A DNA stretch of 64,000 bases from Hamiltosporidium tvaerminnensis (taxonomy: Eukaryota > Microsporidia > Dubosqiidae), in the NCBI GenBank assembly GCA_022605425.2, contig CM061247.1:855501-919500 (forward strand), written 5' to 3'. Of this stretch, positions 30,448 to 42,051 are shown one piece after another. The translations under genes and the position numbers were made by a program. A model generated the notes under the pieces. That model worked only from the letters and a program-made list of their open reading frames with translations, had not been told where the DNA came from and did not search any database. The first letter of the stretch is position 1. Each line of letters starts with the position of its first letter.

Positions 30448-32166
30448 TGGAAGACAATTTTCAGGTAGAAACTTTATTCAAGTACTTCTTATGAATTTTA
30501 AAATGAGATGTAACAATTTCGATATATTTTATGAAAATTATATTGAGTTTGGCTATGAAATAAATAGGAAAATATCATTTAAATTTTGCAAAAAGATTTT
30601 TACACAATATATTTCACCTTTGTATGCAAAAAAATCGAAAACAAATTTTTTTACTACGAAAAAAACTGATATGTGTTCGGAGAAAAATTTTCTTTTTTAT
30701 TGAATGAAGACAAACAAATGATTTTAAAATATTCAAAAAAGTTTTTAGAGGAACATTTGGAATATATTTGAAATTGAGTCGAGAAAAGTCATGTGGAATT
30801 TTATTATGATTTGTTATAATATTAAACGATTTATTTCTCAGATCATTGTGATTTAAAATACGATTTATTTAGGTTTTTTTCAAGAAGCATTTTCTTCCTA
30901 TCGAAAATATAATCTTTAAAAATTTCCGCTTTAATATCCTTCTTGCGGATGTTGGTCAAAGCATTAAGATATGCAAAATAGTTCAAGATATTTATTTTAT
31001 AAGTTTTAGTTTAAATGTATATCGTTTATACCTTGGAAAGTTTAGCTAATATTGAGCAAAAAGTTTATCTTGCTTCTTATCACATTCGAAGGATTATAAT
31101 GATTTGGCTGATGGGCTATATTGTACAGAATGGTCTCAACATGCTTTTATCAAAAATGAAGTTGTAGGAAATTTCAAAACTAAAGATGATGCAAAGAATC
31201 TTAGTTTGGAGCAGCCGGTGTATTGGCTTCATCACGAAGAAAATTTAGAGAATGACCACGGATTTGCAACAAATGTATTACAATATAATTTTTCTGAAAT
31301 CAATTATTTATTTCGGCAACTTACTGGTTTTATCACAGAAAATGAATTGCTAGAAAATAATTATTATTTTAAAGACTGTAGAATTGTAAATATAGGTTAT
31401 AAAAAGGAAAATATTGTCGAAAATATAATTGGTATTTTTTTACAGAAATAGACATGGATTTTAACATTTTGGAGATTTTCTAAATAATTCTAGCATAAAA
31501 TCATTGAGACTAAAGCAGATTAACATCATAAATTTCATAATAGATTTTCAAATTCACAACGAAAAATAGATCTATCAAAATTTTTAAAATCGCCAATCCA
31601 AAAAAAGTTAGATAACCCCCAAGTATATGATTTTGTGGATTTATTAGAAGGTTTAGGAAATATAAAAATATCTTTCGGTCAAGAATACCACGAATCTGAA
31701 GATAGAATAAGAGGTCGCTGAACTGATTGCAAGATTTTAAACTAATAAACATTTTCGTCAGGAATATACAGAGACAATTATATTTGTTATCTAAAAACTT
31801 TGGAAATAATCGAGAATTTTGTCTCAGGGAATAAAAAAATTCACAAATTTTTTGCACAAATATTTGACGATATGGACTTAGAAAATTAAGTGTATTCGAT
31901 TTTTAAATTGGGAAATATATAAAATTAAAAACGATATATTAAAATTCGCAAATATTGAAACTATGGGATTAGATAACTGTATTTTTAAAGATACGCAACT
32001 TTATAATTTGATGCCTCTAGATATTTGTGAAAAAATATCACATTTTGAATTCAAAAATATAAAAATAACCAAATCTGATATGATTTTTTTAGCTGTACCT
32101 AAAAACCTCTACAGTTTGAAAGTTAGTTTTTGCAACTTGGATGACGATGCCTTTGATAATTTTTAG
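30448..32166 (+). pseudogene. Broken unknown gene, possibly a leucine-rich-repeat-type protein
   Basis: A series of plus-strand fragments looks like one decayed gene: an ATG at 30448 with 15 codons, then a shifted frame 30491-30703, a better block at about 31065-31451 (115+ codons, apparent first codon TTG so not a true start), scattered coding-like pieces at 31500-31890, and 31963-32166. The last piece has Leu/Ile spacing reminiscent of leucine-rich repeats (NLYSLKVSFCNLDDDAF). Codon texture is protein-like but stops and frameshifts are frequent. Microsporidia such as Hamiltosporidium carry large LRR-type families, so this may be a dead member; the assignment is tentative. Confidence 0.4.
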
Positions 32167-32169
32167 GTG

Positions 32170-32549
32170 GTTTTTTAAAAAATATTATTCTCATTTATTT
32201 AAAGTATCGAAATGAAGTTAATAACAAGGTGATTGTTGAAAAGTTATAAGAAATGTTTTCTGAAGATATATTTAGGATAAAACCAAGGGATTCATAATGG
32301 GCGTAAATCAATCAAATAAAGACATTTTAAACATTACTGTTCGTTTTTATACTAAAAATCACTTTGTTTTACAATAAGAATTGTTTCATTGTTTCCTGCA
32401 ACTTCTTACTAATTTAGACATTAAAATACTTTTTTTTATTCTAAATAATTTATTATAAAAATCACTATAAATAAACTTATGTGCAATCATACCATTTATT
32501 ATTTTATACAATTCTGAATCAGAAATACTATGATCTTTTGCATATCTTC
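32170..32549. other. Intergenic stretch
   Basis: AT-rich; nothing supported. Confidence 0.4.
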
Positions 32550-33700
32550 TACTGTCTCGTTAATCATTTAGTTTTCTCTTCAAATCTGGCATTTCGTTTA
32601 CATCGTTTATCAGATTTTCAATCCAAAATATGATATGTGTTTTCATTTTATCCATTTAAAACCTTCTTTTCTTTATTAGCCGCCTTTGATGCGTATTTGT
32701 TCTTCATAAATTTCGGCTCTTGCTTTAGTAGTTAATCGACCCGCTTCCAATTCTCTTTGTAATTTAGTTTTGACTCAATCCATCGAATTTAAACGATATA
32801 AATTGTTTCAACTTTGTTTTAGGGTCTATCGAATAACTGAAGGCTCCTATTTTTACAATATTTGCCGTCATTTTTGATGCGTTTGGTGATGTTATATCAT
32901 AATAAAACCCCGCTTAACACATAAGTAATTAGCTAATACTACCATTAAAATTGGCTCCGGCTTGTTGGCTAATATGTCATCTTCCTTAAATTTTTTGCTT
33001 TCAATATTTTTAAGGGAATAATGAGAAGCAATTTAGAGTACAAACAGAGTCATCATATTTTTATCATCTAAATTAAAATTTTCGAATATTTTTATGAATT
33101 TTAGCACCCTGTTTTCTATTGTCCTCATAGCTACGCATTCTCGTTTTTAAGAATTTCTTAACTTAAATGACTCCCAATTCGTTTTGAAGATTTGAATTTC
33201 TATCTATTAAAATTATTAGGCGTGGCATCTAATCCCTTTATTATGCTGCCTGGTGTAGTAATTTCGGATAATTTCTTACATTGAGTTGTTGAAAGCTCAA
33301 CGGTTTCTCAGGACTAGTTGCATGCTTAACGAGAGATTTCTGCTCCTTAGAATAAAATTTATGTATAAGATATGGCTGGAAACTGCTTTGTCACGTGTCC
33401 TAATATTTTAATTCTTTAAATATCTTGAAAACTCAATCAAAATCTGATTTTATCCTGTATTATATAACTTTGAATGAGGTTTTCTTTTTTATATTCCTTC
33501 ATATGTTTTATAGGTTAAGCATACACCAAATTCTTCTTAATGGCTTCTTTCTACTTATATTTTACCTTTAAGAAGCTTTTATTGGTTCTGAATGAATTTG
33601 TTTGTATTCTATACTTCAATAAATATCGCTCTTCGTGCAGATATGACTTCGCATTTTTTCAAGAAAAACAAAGGGTCAGAAAAGCAAATGTAGGTAGAAA
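32550..33700 (-). mobile_element. Decayed LINE remnant (RT C-terminus to 3' tail)
   Basis: Minus-strand words match copies C and D in order: TTGTTGGCTAATATGTCATC near 32960, TTTTTAAGAATTTCTTAACTT near 33145, TTCGTTTTGAAGATTTG near 33180, TTATGCTGCCTGGTGTAGT near 33240, TTATATAACTTTGAATGAGG near 33460, TTTACCTTTAAGAAGC near 33560. No frame is intact. An old insertion of at least 0.8 kb; the outer limits are approximate. Confidence 0.7.
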
Positions 33701-36700
33701 CAACATTGTGTAGTTCCCTTTCAATTTTTCCTAAAATTATATTCTGCTCTCTTTACAATCCAGCCTGAATAATATTTTATTTTTTTAACAGAGCTTGATT
33801 TACTCCATTATCTACCTGTGAGGTTCTTAAAAGAGTGTCTAAACCTCCGATCGTGCGAGAGAGGTTTTTGTCAAAAGCTTAAGCTTATATAGAAATTATG
33901 ATTATGGTTTTTTACAACAAAATCCAAGTATGCTATGACTATGAATAAAGAAAATTATATGTGAAAGAAATATATCGTCGCCATGCCTAAGACCACTTCA
34001 CACAGACATGAATAGCCATGGTAACTGTTATTCAGATGTGTATCAGCCAAACAAGCAGACTATTACTAAACACGGGGCTCCTTCTCTCTTTCTCTCTAAC
34101 CGAGTTTACTATTATGCGTCTTCCGCAGTTGGTTCAGAAACCTGTTTAAGCCACATGTTTAATATATTCACAATTACGATTGCGTATTTTTTTGGAAATT
34201 TATACATTCTTAATTGATCAGTGACTTAAGCAGAGGAGATATTATATTGATAATACACGTAAGTAATTTTCTCATCATTTGTAAAAAATATTTGTAAAAT
34301 TTTCTGTATATTTATATAATTGAACTATTTCAGCATAAATAATTTAATCGATTATGGTGATGAATGCATTATCTCAAAAAGACGTCATTGTAACGATTTG
34401 AATGCATATATTGATTTACCTATATAGCAGAAAGAATGATAAGAAACGATCTCAATTTATTTCATGTTCCAAGATATTTTCAATCAGCCATTTCAAATTC
34501 GCAAAGTTATTAGAGCATTTTAACGGTCTGTACAGTAAAAAAGGTACACATTGCATAGACAGTTGGAAGTCAAAAAACGCTGGTTTGATTCTGGAGGCTA
34601 ATCCCATAATTATGCGCATCAGTAATTAAAAATCTCTTAATAGAGGCGTCTTATCAAATGGTATATCTGTGTGAAAGAAAAAAATAACACACACGATCGC
34701 AGAGAAATTTATAAACCCTGCGCATAAATAATAACTAAAACAGTACTAAATTCTATAGCACAGAATATATCCGGAAGATCCTGTTATTAAATGATTTGAT
34801 TCGATCGAGAATTCAAGATCTTAGCAAATATTTTTACTGGAGAAATATATGACATAAAAGTAAGTCTAATGAAGATAACTATACAATTATATGATTCAAG
34901 TAATGTCTACAATTATAACCGGCTGCTAATATTTGGTTTTGTTTAAAAAAAAATTATATAGGAATTTCTTTTTTGTGGGTCACTTGTGTACTTCGGGTGA
35001 ATATATTTTTTATCAGTGTCGTTACCTCTCTTTCGAGGCACTGAGATAAAAGGTAACTTTGATAGAGACAGGCTATTTATTTAAATTAAAGGGTTTTTTA
35101 ACCCGTGTAACCAGAGAGTTATTTTGATTAAGAAATGTCTATTTGATTTGTTGGGCCAATTCCTTGTTTTCATTTCTCTACCATTGGTATTTTAATAAAA
35201 TATAATTTTATATTCTATAAGGGAATTCAATAACTCATGATTATGTAGTATTCTACTATAATCAGATATTCGATTGTTTTAAATTTCAATTATTATTACA
35301 TGTGAAAGGCTCAATATATATTGATGAGACTCATGTAATGTTAGGCAAAATTATGGATTATTACATGAAAAAAGAATTGCTGCAAATTTTAATAACACAT
35401 TGCATGTTGTATAGCCATAAACTTGTTTAAAAAACCTTGCTAGAAACTTTAGAATATCATCTAATTACCCCAATAATCGTAGTAAAATATATCCCTAGAT
35501 GAGTTTCTAATCATCTTGTTTTTTTTTACTATGTAAAGAAATCAAAACTGCTCATAACGAATTTATAAATCACTCTAAAATAGGATATTTTTCTAAAAGC
35601 TAAACTTTTAGCCGTTTTAAATACCTGGAGAGATATTTAATTTAGAGTTATAGAAACTCTGAATTAGTAAAAAAAAATTTGAGAGCAATGGCGCTTGCTG
35701 AGTAGCTTACTTGGCAGATATATAAAGATACCCAAATGAATTGAACATTAAATCCAAGTATTTGGTACAAATATAATAGCTAGTGAAAAATTATCTTCAT
35801 TTTTTGGAAACTATAAATTTGGTTACGTCGTGTCGAACTTCGGAATTTTTAAACTTTTGCTTGTTTGGTTCATTTGATTTTATAAAGAAAAAATTACACT
35901 TACCGACATTGCAATGCATTTGTGAGTATTGAGGAATTATGTAATGAGATTTTTATACTGTAAATATTATCAAAACTCAAGGATAGATGCTGGATTTGTT
36001 TCTTTATAGCCAAAATTCGATAGAGGTTATTTTAAAAAACGATCGTATAGAAATAGAAGACAGTGGACACATTCAAATGGAGTTAAAATTTTTAGAATTA
36101 TAACAATTCTGTTGTACACAGTTAGAACGTTATCCAAAGTTGGCAAAAGAAGCATCGGAATGTCGTCTACCAACTGCTACTACTTACTTGTGTAAAATAG
36201 AATTTTATCACTTTTGCACTTAAAAAACAAGCGAAAAATCGCTTAAATGCTAGTTATGACCTACGCGTGTCTCTTTCATTAAAAGAGCTTCGCTTCACAA
36301 ATATTATAATAAACAAGCAACAAACGTCTAGTCATCAAATAAAAAAATATTTTTACTTATTTGATATATAATTTGTACATTTTTTAAATGAACAACAAAC
36401 TCGCAAAAAATCGAAACACTTTTTCATTGGAGGTCCAGATCGAGATTTTCAGATTTAAGGGGTTTAGCTTATTTAAAAGATTAAGAAACAATGATTTGTT
36501 GTATTAGGGATTCAGCATTTTTTTTATTAAATATTGTGTTTTGTGTAACCAAGAAATAAGAATGGGTTTTTTAAATTATATATTGGAATCTTAATATAGG
36601 TTTTATCATTATTTCGGCTTTTATTTTAATTTGTGAATGTATTTTTATGTTATACCTACTTTAAAAAAACAGTAATATTTGTTTTCATAATAAGGTTTGG

Positions 36701-38179
36701 AATACAAATGACTTTTTGGATATTTATCATGAATATTTCAGGCTTAAAAAACAATATAAAGGATTTATTGTATTTTTTGTAGCTATAATAAATTTCATAT
36801 GTAATTTTTACAAAATATTAAAGCTTTCATTAGTAATCTAGAAGATAAGGTAAAGTTGTAAACCAAAAGAATAATTCTAATATATTAAAATGAATTAAAA
36901 TTTGTAAATTCATTATCTTGTTTGAAAATTTATCAATCGTTGTTTCTCAATATTTAGTTGATATTTGCAACAAATCAAATATAAAATTTTTGAACCCAGC
37001 ATTTCAGATTAGTCTTTTGAATATTTACACAATAATTTCAAATTTTATTTGGTATATTGAATTACAAAAATTAATTTCAAATTAAAAAATTCTAATTATA
37101 AAAGAACTTATAACAAATCCTATTAACGGAGTTTTAATATGAAGTTATGCCATGTTTATATTATTCGAATAGATCAGTTTTTGAGTGAGAAATTCATCAC
37201 AGATTCTATTTCTTAATTTGAAAATATTAATTTTCCATTAACTTACACACAATAATCTTGATTATCGCTATATTATATTTTATTATTTATATTAAATTAT
37301 TATTTTCTACATATTTCGATTTATTTAGAATAAAAAAACGGTAAAATAGTAAGATGAGGATATAAAAGAGGAAATAAATGACTACAAATTTTAGCAAATA
37401 ATTCTAGATATTTTGAATAAAAAAATAATAGAATTTTACAGCAAATTTTTACCTGTTTTATGTAACAGAGAACATTATTTAAAGTTTATTTAAAAACATA
37501 TTGCATACAAGATTATTTTTCCTGCTTATTTCTGCTTGCTCAATTCTACTGTTCATCGAATTTAGGTGTTTGTCTTTTATAATCGAATTGTTCTATCCTT
37601 TAAGTTATTGGTCTAATTGCAGTGTTTTTGACAGACTTTTGAACTAGAAATTTCGGTATTTGTTTGCTTAACATCTTCTTCCTCAAAGGAATCAGTAGTT
37701 GTGAGCGTATGTGTTGCTATGTCTTTTCACTCCTTACCTTAAATCCTGCTATGCCTTTTCTAGGCACTCATCCAAAGTTGGTCTTGACTCCAAACTACTC
37801 CGTTCATCATGAAATATGTCTTATTGTTTTATATGCACTGTGCTGAATATACCTCATTTTTATAGATATTTAAATCTTATAAAATATTTTTCTTGTTCTT
37901 AAGTTAAATATGATTTCTGGTTATCTGATATGAGATTATCTCTGCATCAAGCTCATTAAAATGACCAAGTAGTGGGTAAATAAGCCGTATTTCCTCAACT
38001 TTGTTCTTCAAATTTTTTTAAGCGATTTTTTTGAAGTAATTTCGACCTCAAGAAGTATGATATGTTTAATATTATGTCCAAATAAAAATACAATATATTA
38101 TTCAGTGTTTGAATTCGGTATTTATCGGATGTTTACCCTTATTCTGCATATTTATTTGCAAGGATTTCCTTAAACTATT
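33701..38179. other. Long gene-free region with possible unrecognised relics
   Basis: About 4.5 kb without a supportable gene. Short open frames (34008-34217, 34402-34629, 37664-37846) are not recognised. Near 33930-33960 the text CAAGTATGCTATGACTATG resembles the LINE N-terminal region on the plus strand. Around 35015-35063 an imperfect inverted repeat (GTTACCT ... AGGTAAC) is visible. The region is probably decayed transposon sequence. Confidence 0.35.
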
Positions 38180-38480
38180 TGGCATTTGATCTGTCTTAAA
38201 AAAACAAGCTTAAAACTATTAAGAAACTGTAGTTGTAAAAATAAAAGGCCTAGGTATGCAACCATTGTAGTCAAGCCTGTGATTTTTGTTCAAATCATGT
38301 TGTCAAATGTTCCCTTTTTTCGAAAATTTTCATAACCCTGGCATCTTCTTTCTGATACTAATATATTTTCATCTTGAATGTCTCAGAAGATTGCTTCCTA
38401 ATTGAGGCGATATTCTATTATAAAGCCATTTTTTGGAATGCTTACCCCATACCAACTCTTTATTTCTTGCTTCATATAAC
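38180..38480 (-). mobile_element. Possible LINE reverse-transcriptase relic
   Basis: Conceptual minus-strand translation gives fragments such as SIPKNG...EYRL (compare LIPKG...DYRPI) and ERRCQG (compare VRGVQG), in the order of the RT. Many stops. Tentative. Confidence 0.3.
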
Positions 38481-38770
38481 TCGGAATGTAATTTCCTAGT
38501 TTTATATTATAATATATGAAATGCCTCGTTCAGTTCCACCTAAAACTTCCCCCTAATTTCTTTCACAGTTAAAAATTATAATTAAAGTATTAAAAAATTT
38601 TTAATTTTCCATCAATTTCTAGGACAAAAAAAGCCGAGCTTGAATTTTTTTAATAAATTTTTTTTGAAAGATTTATCCTATCAAATCCTTGTTTTATTTC
38701 GTATTATAAAATTTAATTCTATAAAATTTTTAAAAAGAAAGAAATTTTGATTAATCCTTATTCCTTGTGA

Positions 38771-38773
38771 CCC
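38771..38773 (+). promoter_or_regulatory. CCC start-proximal motif of gamma-tubulin
   Basis: GTGACCCATAAAAATATT precedes the ATG at 38785. The motif argues against starting at the in-frame GTG at 38767. Confidence 0.4.
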
Positions 38774-38784
38774 ATAAAAATATT

Positions 38785-40128
38785 ATGAGAGAGATAATAA
38801 CTATTCAAGTAGGACAGTGTGGTAATCAAATTGGACACGAATTCTGGAAAAAAATTTCAAATGAACATAAAATTGATTTAGATGATAACGAATGCAATGA
38901 TAAGAAATCTACATTTTTTTATCAATCAGACAGTGGAAGATACATTCCTAGATGTGTTCTGATTGATTTGGAGCCGCGTGTAGTGAATTCTTTAACAGAA
39001 TCAGCCCTTTTTAATCATGAAAATATATATCTGTCCAATGAAGGTGGTGGTGCTGGAAATAATTGGGCTCATGGGTATTCATCTGGAAATAAAAGCAAAT
39101 CTACTGTTTTGGATATCATACAACGAGAAGCGGAAAATTCTGATTCTTTTGAATCTTTTTTACTTTTTCATTCTACCGCAGGCGGTACTGGCTCGGGATT
39201 TGGATCTTTGCTTTTAGAAGAATTAAAAGACAATTTCCCTAAAAAAAATCTTTCAACCTATTCTATTTTTCCTAATCAAGATGAAGGATCGGATGTGGTC
39301 GTCCAACCGTATAACACGGTTTTGACAATGGAACGTTTGATTAAGCATAGTAACATGTCTATTCTAATGGAAAATGGCTCGCTTCAACGAGCAATGGGAG
39401 AATCTATAATGGACAGACATTCGGAGAAAAGAATGAGTAGCAGTTTTCAAGAAAGTAAAATTGATGAATCTGTGAAGAATAATACACCATTCTTATTTTC
39501 ATCCTTTTCACATATCAATACTTTGATCGCTACTGTTATATCTGAATCGACATCTACATTAAGATTTCCTACATATTTGTATTCGGATCATCGATCCATT
39601 ATCAACACGCTTTGTCCTTTACCTTCTCTTAATTTTGTAATTCCGTCTTTTACACCGTTTATCGTTGAGGACTATTTTAAAATTTCAAGAAAAACCAGCT
39701 GCTTAGATGTTATGAGTAGACTTTTAATGGAAAAATATAGAATGATAGGAACAAATGGAAGTATAATTTCTTCTTTAAATATATTAAGTAATGTATGTCC
39801 TTTGGAAGTACAAAGAGGATTTATCAGAGTCATGGAAAGGAATTCTGTAAATTTTGTACCTTGGAAAATACCAGGATATCACGTGGTAATTTCGGGTCAA
39901 AACAAGAAAAATATTTGTGGATTGGGGTTAAATAATATAACTGGAATCGCAAGTTATTTTAGAAAAATTACTAATCAATATGATAAGCTTAGAAAGAAAA
40001 ATGCATTTATAGACATTTATAGAAAATTTAATGAAGATTTAAATATATTTGATCAAGCTCGGGAAACTGTCGAAAATGCTATTCAAGAATACGAAAAAAG
40101 TGAACTTTCTAGCTATATCAATCAATAG
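38785..40128 (+). CDS. TUBG: Gamma-tubulin
   Basis: 447 codons from ATG at 38785, typical tubulin length (~450). Gamma-tubulin nucleates microtubules at the spindle plaque. It begins MREIITIQVGQCGNQIG. The GTP-binding glycine loop GGTGSG is at residues 133-138, and the gamma-specific segments LIDLEPRVVNS and NIYLSNEGGGAGNNWA are present, which rule out alpha or beta. The stretch at about residues 205-245 (after MENGSLQRAM) is diverged and Ser/Lys-rich, in place of the usual NxALxRIAxDRL helix. The remaining core (SFSHINTLIATVIS, TLRFPTYLYSDH) fits. The end is charged, without the acidic tail of alpha and beta. The frame also opens at an upstream GTG (38767), which I reject. Confidence 0.95.
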   Translation: MREIITIQVGQCGNQIGHEFWKKISNEHKIDLDDNECNDKKSTFFYQSDSGRYIPRCVLIDLEPRVVNSLTESALFNHENIYLSNEGGGAGNNWAHGYSSGNKSKSTVLDIIQREAENSDSFESFLLFHSTAGGTGSGFGSLLLEELKDNFPKKNLSTYSIFPNQDEGSDVVVQPYNTVLTMERLIKHSNMSILMENGSLQRAMGESIMDRHSEKRMSSSFQESKIDESVKNNTPFLFSSFSHINTLIATVISESTSTLRFPTYLYSDHRSIINTLCPLPSLNFVIPSFTPFIVEDYFKISRKTSCLDVMSRLLMEKYRMIGTNGSIISSLNILSNVCPLEVQRGFIRVMERNSVNFVPWKIPGYHVVISGQNKKNICGLGLNNITGIASYFRKITNQYDKLRKKNAFIDIYRKFNEDLNIFDQARETVENAIQEYEKSELSSYINQ

Positions 40129-40999
40129 CTGTATTTGGAAATAGAATCTAAACTTGAAGAATTAATTATTTAAGCAATATCTTAATTATTATAAATATTT
40201 TATATAAATGCAGTGTTTTTTAGCTTTTCTTAAATTTTATTTCTATTAAATTTTGACCTAATTTTTAAAAGTTTTTTTTTTATAAACCAAAGCTGATAAG
40301 TTAGCTAAGAATATAATATTCTATTCGGTTTTGAAAATCAGCAAAATCAATTTGTTTTTCTAAAATTCAATTTACGAAATGAAAAGATATAATTATAAGA
40401 GAAATCACATATTTGGATGTTTATATTTGAGTATATATGTATAATCTTGCTGTTTTTTTGAAATATTCACATTAATTTTGTTTTAAGTATTAATGCGACG
40501 AATATTTTTAAAATTAATTTGCTTTTTATTAGCAACGGAATATATAGAATAAAAATTATGGAAATAACAAGTGAATACATCATTCTAAGAATAAAAAAAT
40601 TCTTAAAATATATTTGATATTAACTTTTTGGTTGAATTGAAATAATTAGACCTTTTAAAAGAGCTTTAAATCGACTTAATTTCCAATAAGTTACTTTTAT
40701 CAAGTATTTCAAAGAAAAAGATTAATTAGATTTCCCATCAATTTTCATCATTAAGTATTAATATTTAAAATTAAAACATAAATTTCACAGAAAATAAAAT
40801 ATAATTGAATATTAGGTGGTATATAAATAGTGCTGCTTCATTCAAACCCTTTTAGTGTTTTTTTCATTCGTATTTTTTAATTATATCTCTTTCCCTTTCG
40901 AATCAATAAAATCGATGGTCTTATCTATATTCATAATCCCGTAGTTTTTAAGTTTGATAGTCTAAAATATTTCTTATCATTCATATGTATTTGTAACAA
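40129..40999. other. Gene-free AT-rich stretch
   Basis: Nothing supported downstream of gamma-tubulin. Confidence 0.45.
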
Positions 41000-41960
41000 G
41001 GGTATGTGTTCTTCGTGAAATTATGCTTCATATATTTTATATCCAGATACACGCCAGTCTCTTTGGAAATTGTTTTTAACCAAACGTTCTTTATTGATTG
41101 AACCAAATAATACTACATCTGTTTGAAATACTACTAACTGAGTGTTTGCTTCTATTCCAAATAGTATTATGTGCATCATGAGACAAATTCTATGATATTC
41201 AGTTACAATATAATATTAGATTAATCTTAAACTAATTCCTTAATAAGACATAATATTTCGGCTTATAAATTGTATTTTATAAGGTATTCTTTTTAACCAT
41301 CTGAAGCAAAACTTATAAAGTCTGCCAACTCCAATTGTTCGAATCTTAATTGTTTTTTTTTCAAAATGCATTTTCGGTCTTTTTTTTGGAATTTCGACAG
41401 CTGTTCTTACCGGGTTTCTATTTTTATTTCCGCATAGTCATTTAAAGATTTCTGGAACCGAAGACTTGTAATTCGCTTTGAAACTTATGACTTTATACGG
41501 CAAAAAATGTCGATTTAGACACTAACATCACCATTTTGCAATAAGTATAATTCATCCCAAAATTTTTTTAGTTGATTCACTGATTTTGCTCGCATTTCTA
41601 GCTATTTAGGACTCTTGATATTAGCCTTCTGCATCCCAAGATACATTTCTGTTCTGAGGACAAATATATTTTCCCTGAGGAGTGGCTCAAATTATTTCTT
41701 AAAGAGTTCCAGAAATAATAAACGCTCAAATCTATTTCTGGTATTTAATAGCTTTAAGTGTACGTTTTGACTTTCTATTTTGATATGGTAGTTTTGCAGT
41801 TCTTTTTTTATGAATTTCTCTCATTATTACTTGTTCGAACCCGTTTTTTTCATTTAGAAAGCCTCTATTACATATAGACGTGTTTTATTATAATTTTAAA
41901 TGTTAAAAGCTTCGCTCCTCTGATAAATAATATTTCATTCTTTTCGGAAAATTAAAATTA
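41000..41960 (-). mobile_element. Decayed LINE remnant next to copy C
   Basis: Minus-strand words match copies C and D in order: TTTTGGAATTTCGACAGCTG near 41388, GATTTCTGGAACCGAAGACTTG near 41448, the CCCAAGATACATTTCTGTTCTG zinc-finger region near 41637, CTATTTTGATATGGTAGTTTTGC near 41777, and GACGTGTTTTATTATAATTT near 41878. Heavily diverged: an older insertion adjacent to the younger copy C in the same orientation. Confidence 0.65.
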
Positions 41961-42051
41961 AACAAAAAAATATGTGCAATTTATAGGGTTTTTCGATCAA
42001 TATAATAATCCTTGCAATCAATATAATAATCCTTACAATAAATATAATTTA

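Noticed and set aside
31510-31857. 115-codon minus-strand frame
   Set aside because: The plus strand here shows protein-like blocks belonging to the decayed gene; the minus frame has low-complexity composition and no motif.
34402-34629. 75-codon frame with Lys/Ser-rich sequence
   Set aside because: No CCC motif, no family resemblance, and it lies within decayed DNA; probably chance.
35290-35420. Transposase-like phrase IYIDETHVML on the plus strand
   Set aside because: Only about ten residues fit a DDE-type motif; the surrounding frame is broken and does not extend the match.
38767-38784. GTG as start of gamma-tubulin
   Set aside because: The canonical MREII start at 38785 follows a CCC motif, and GTG starts are not expected in nuclear genes.
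41320-41345. tRNA T-loop-like GTTCGAATC
   Set aside because: No acceptor stem or other tRNA arms could be folded around it; it lies inside a LINE relic.
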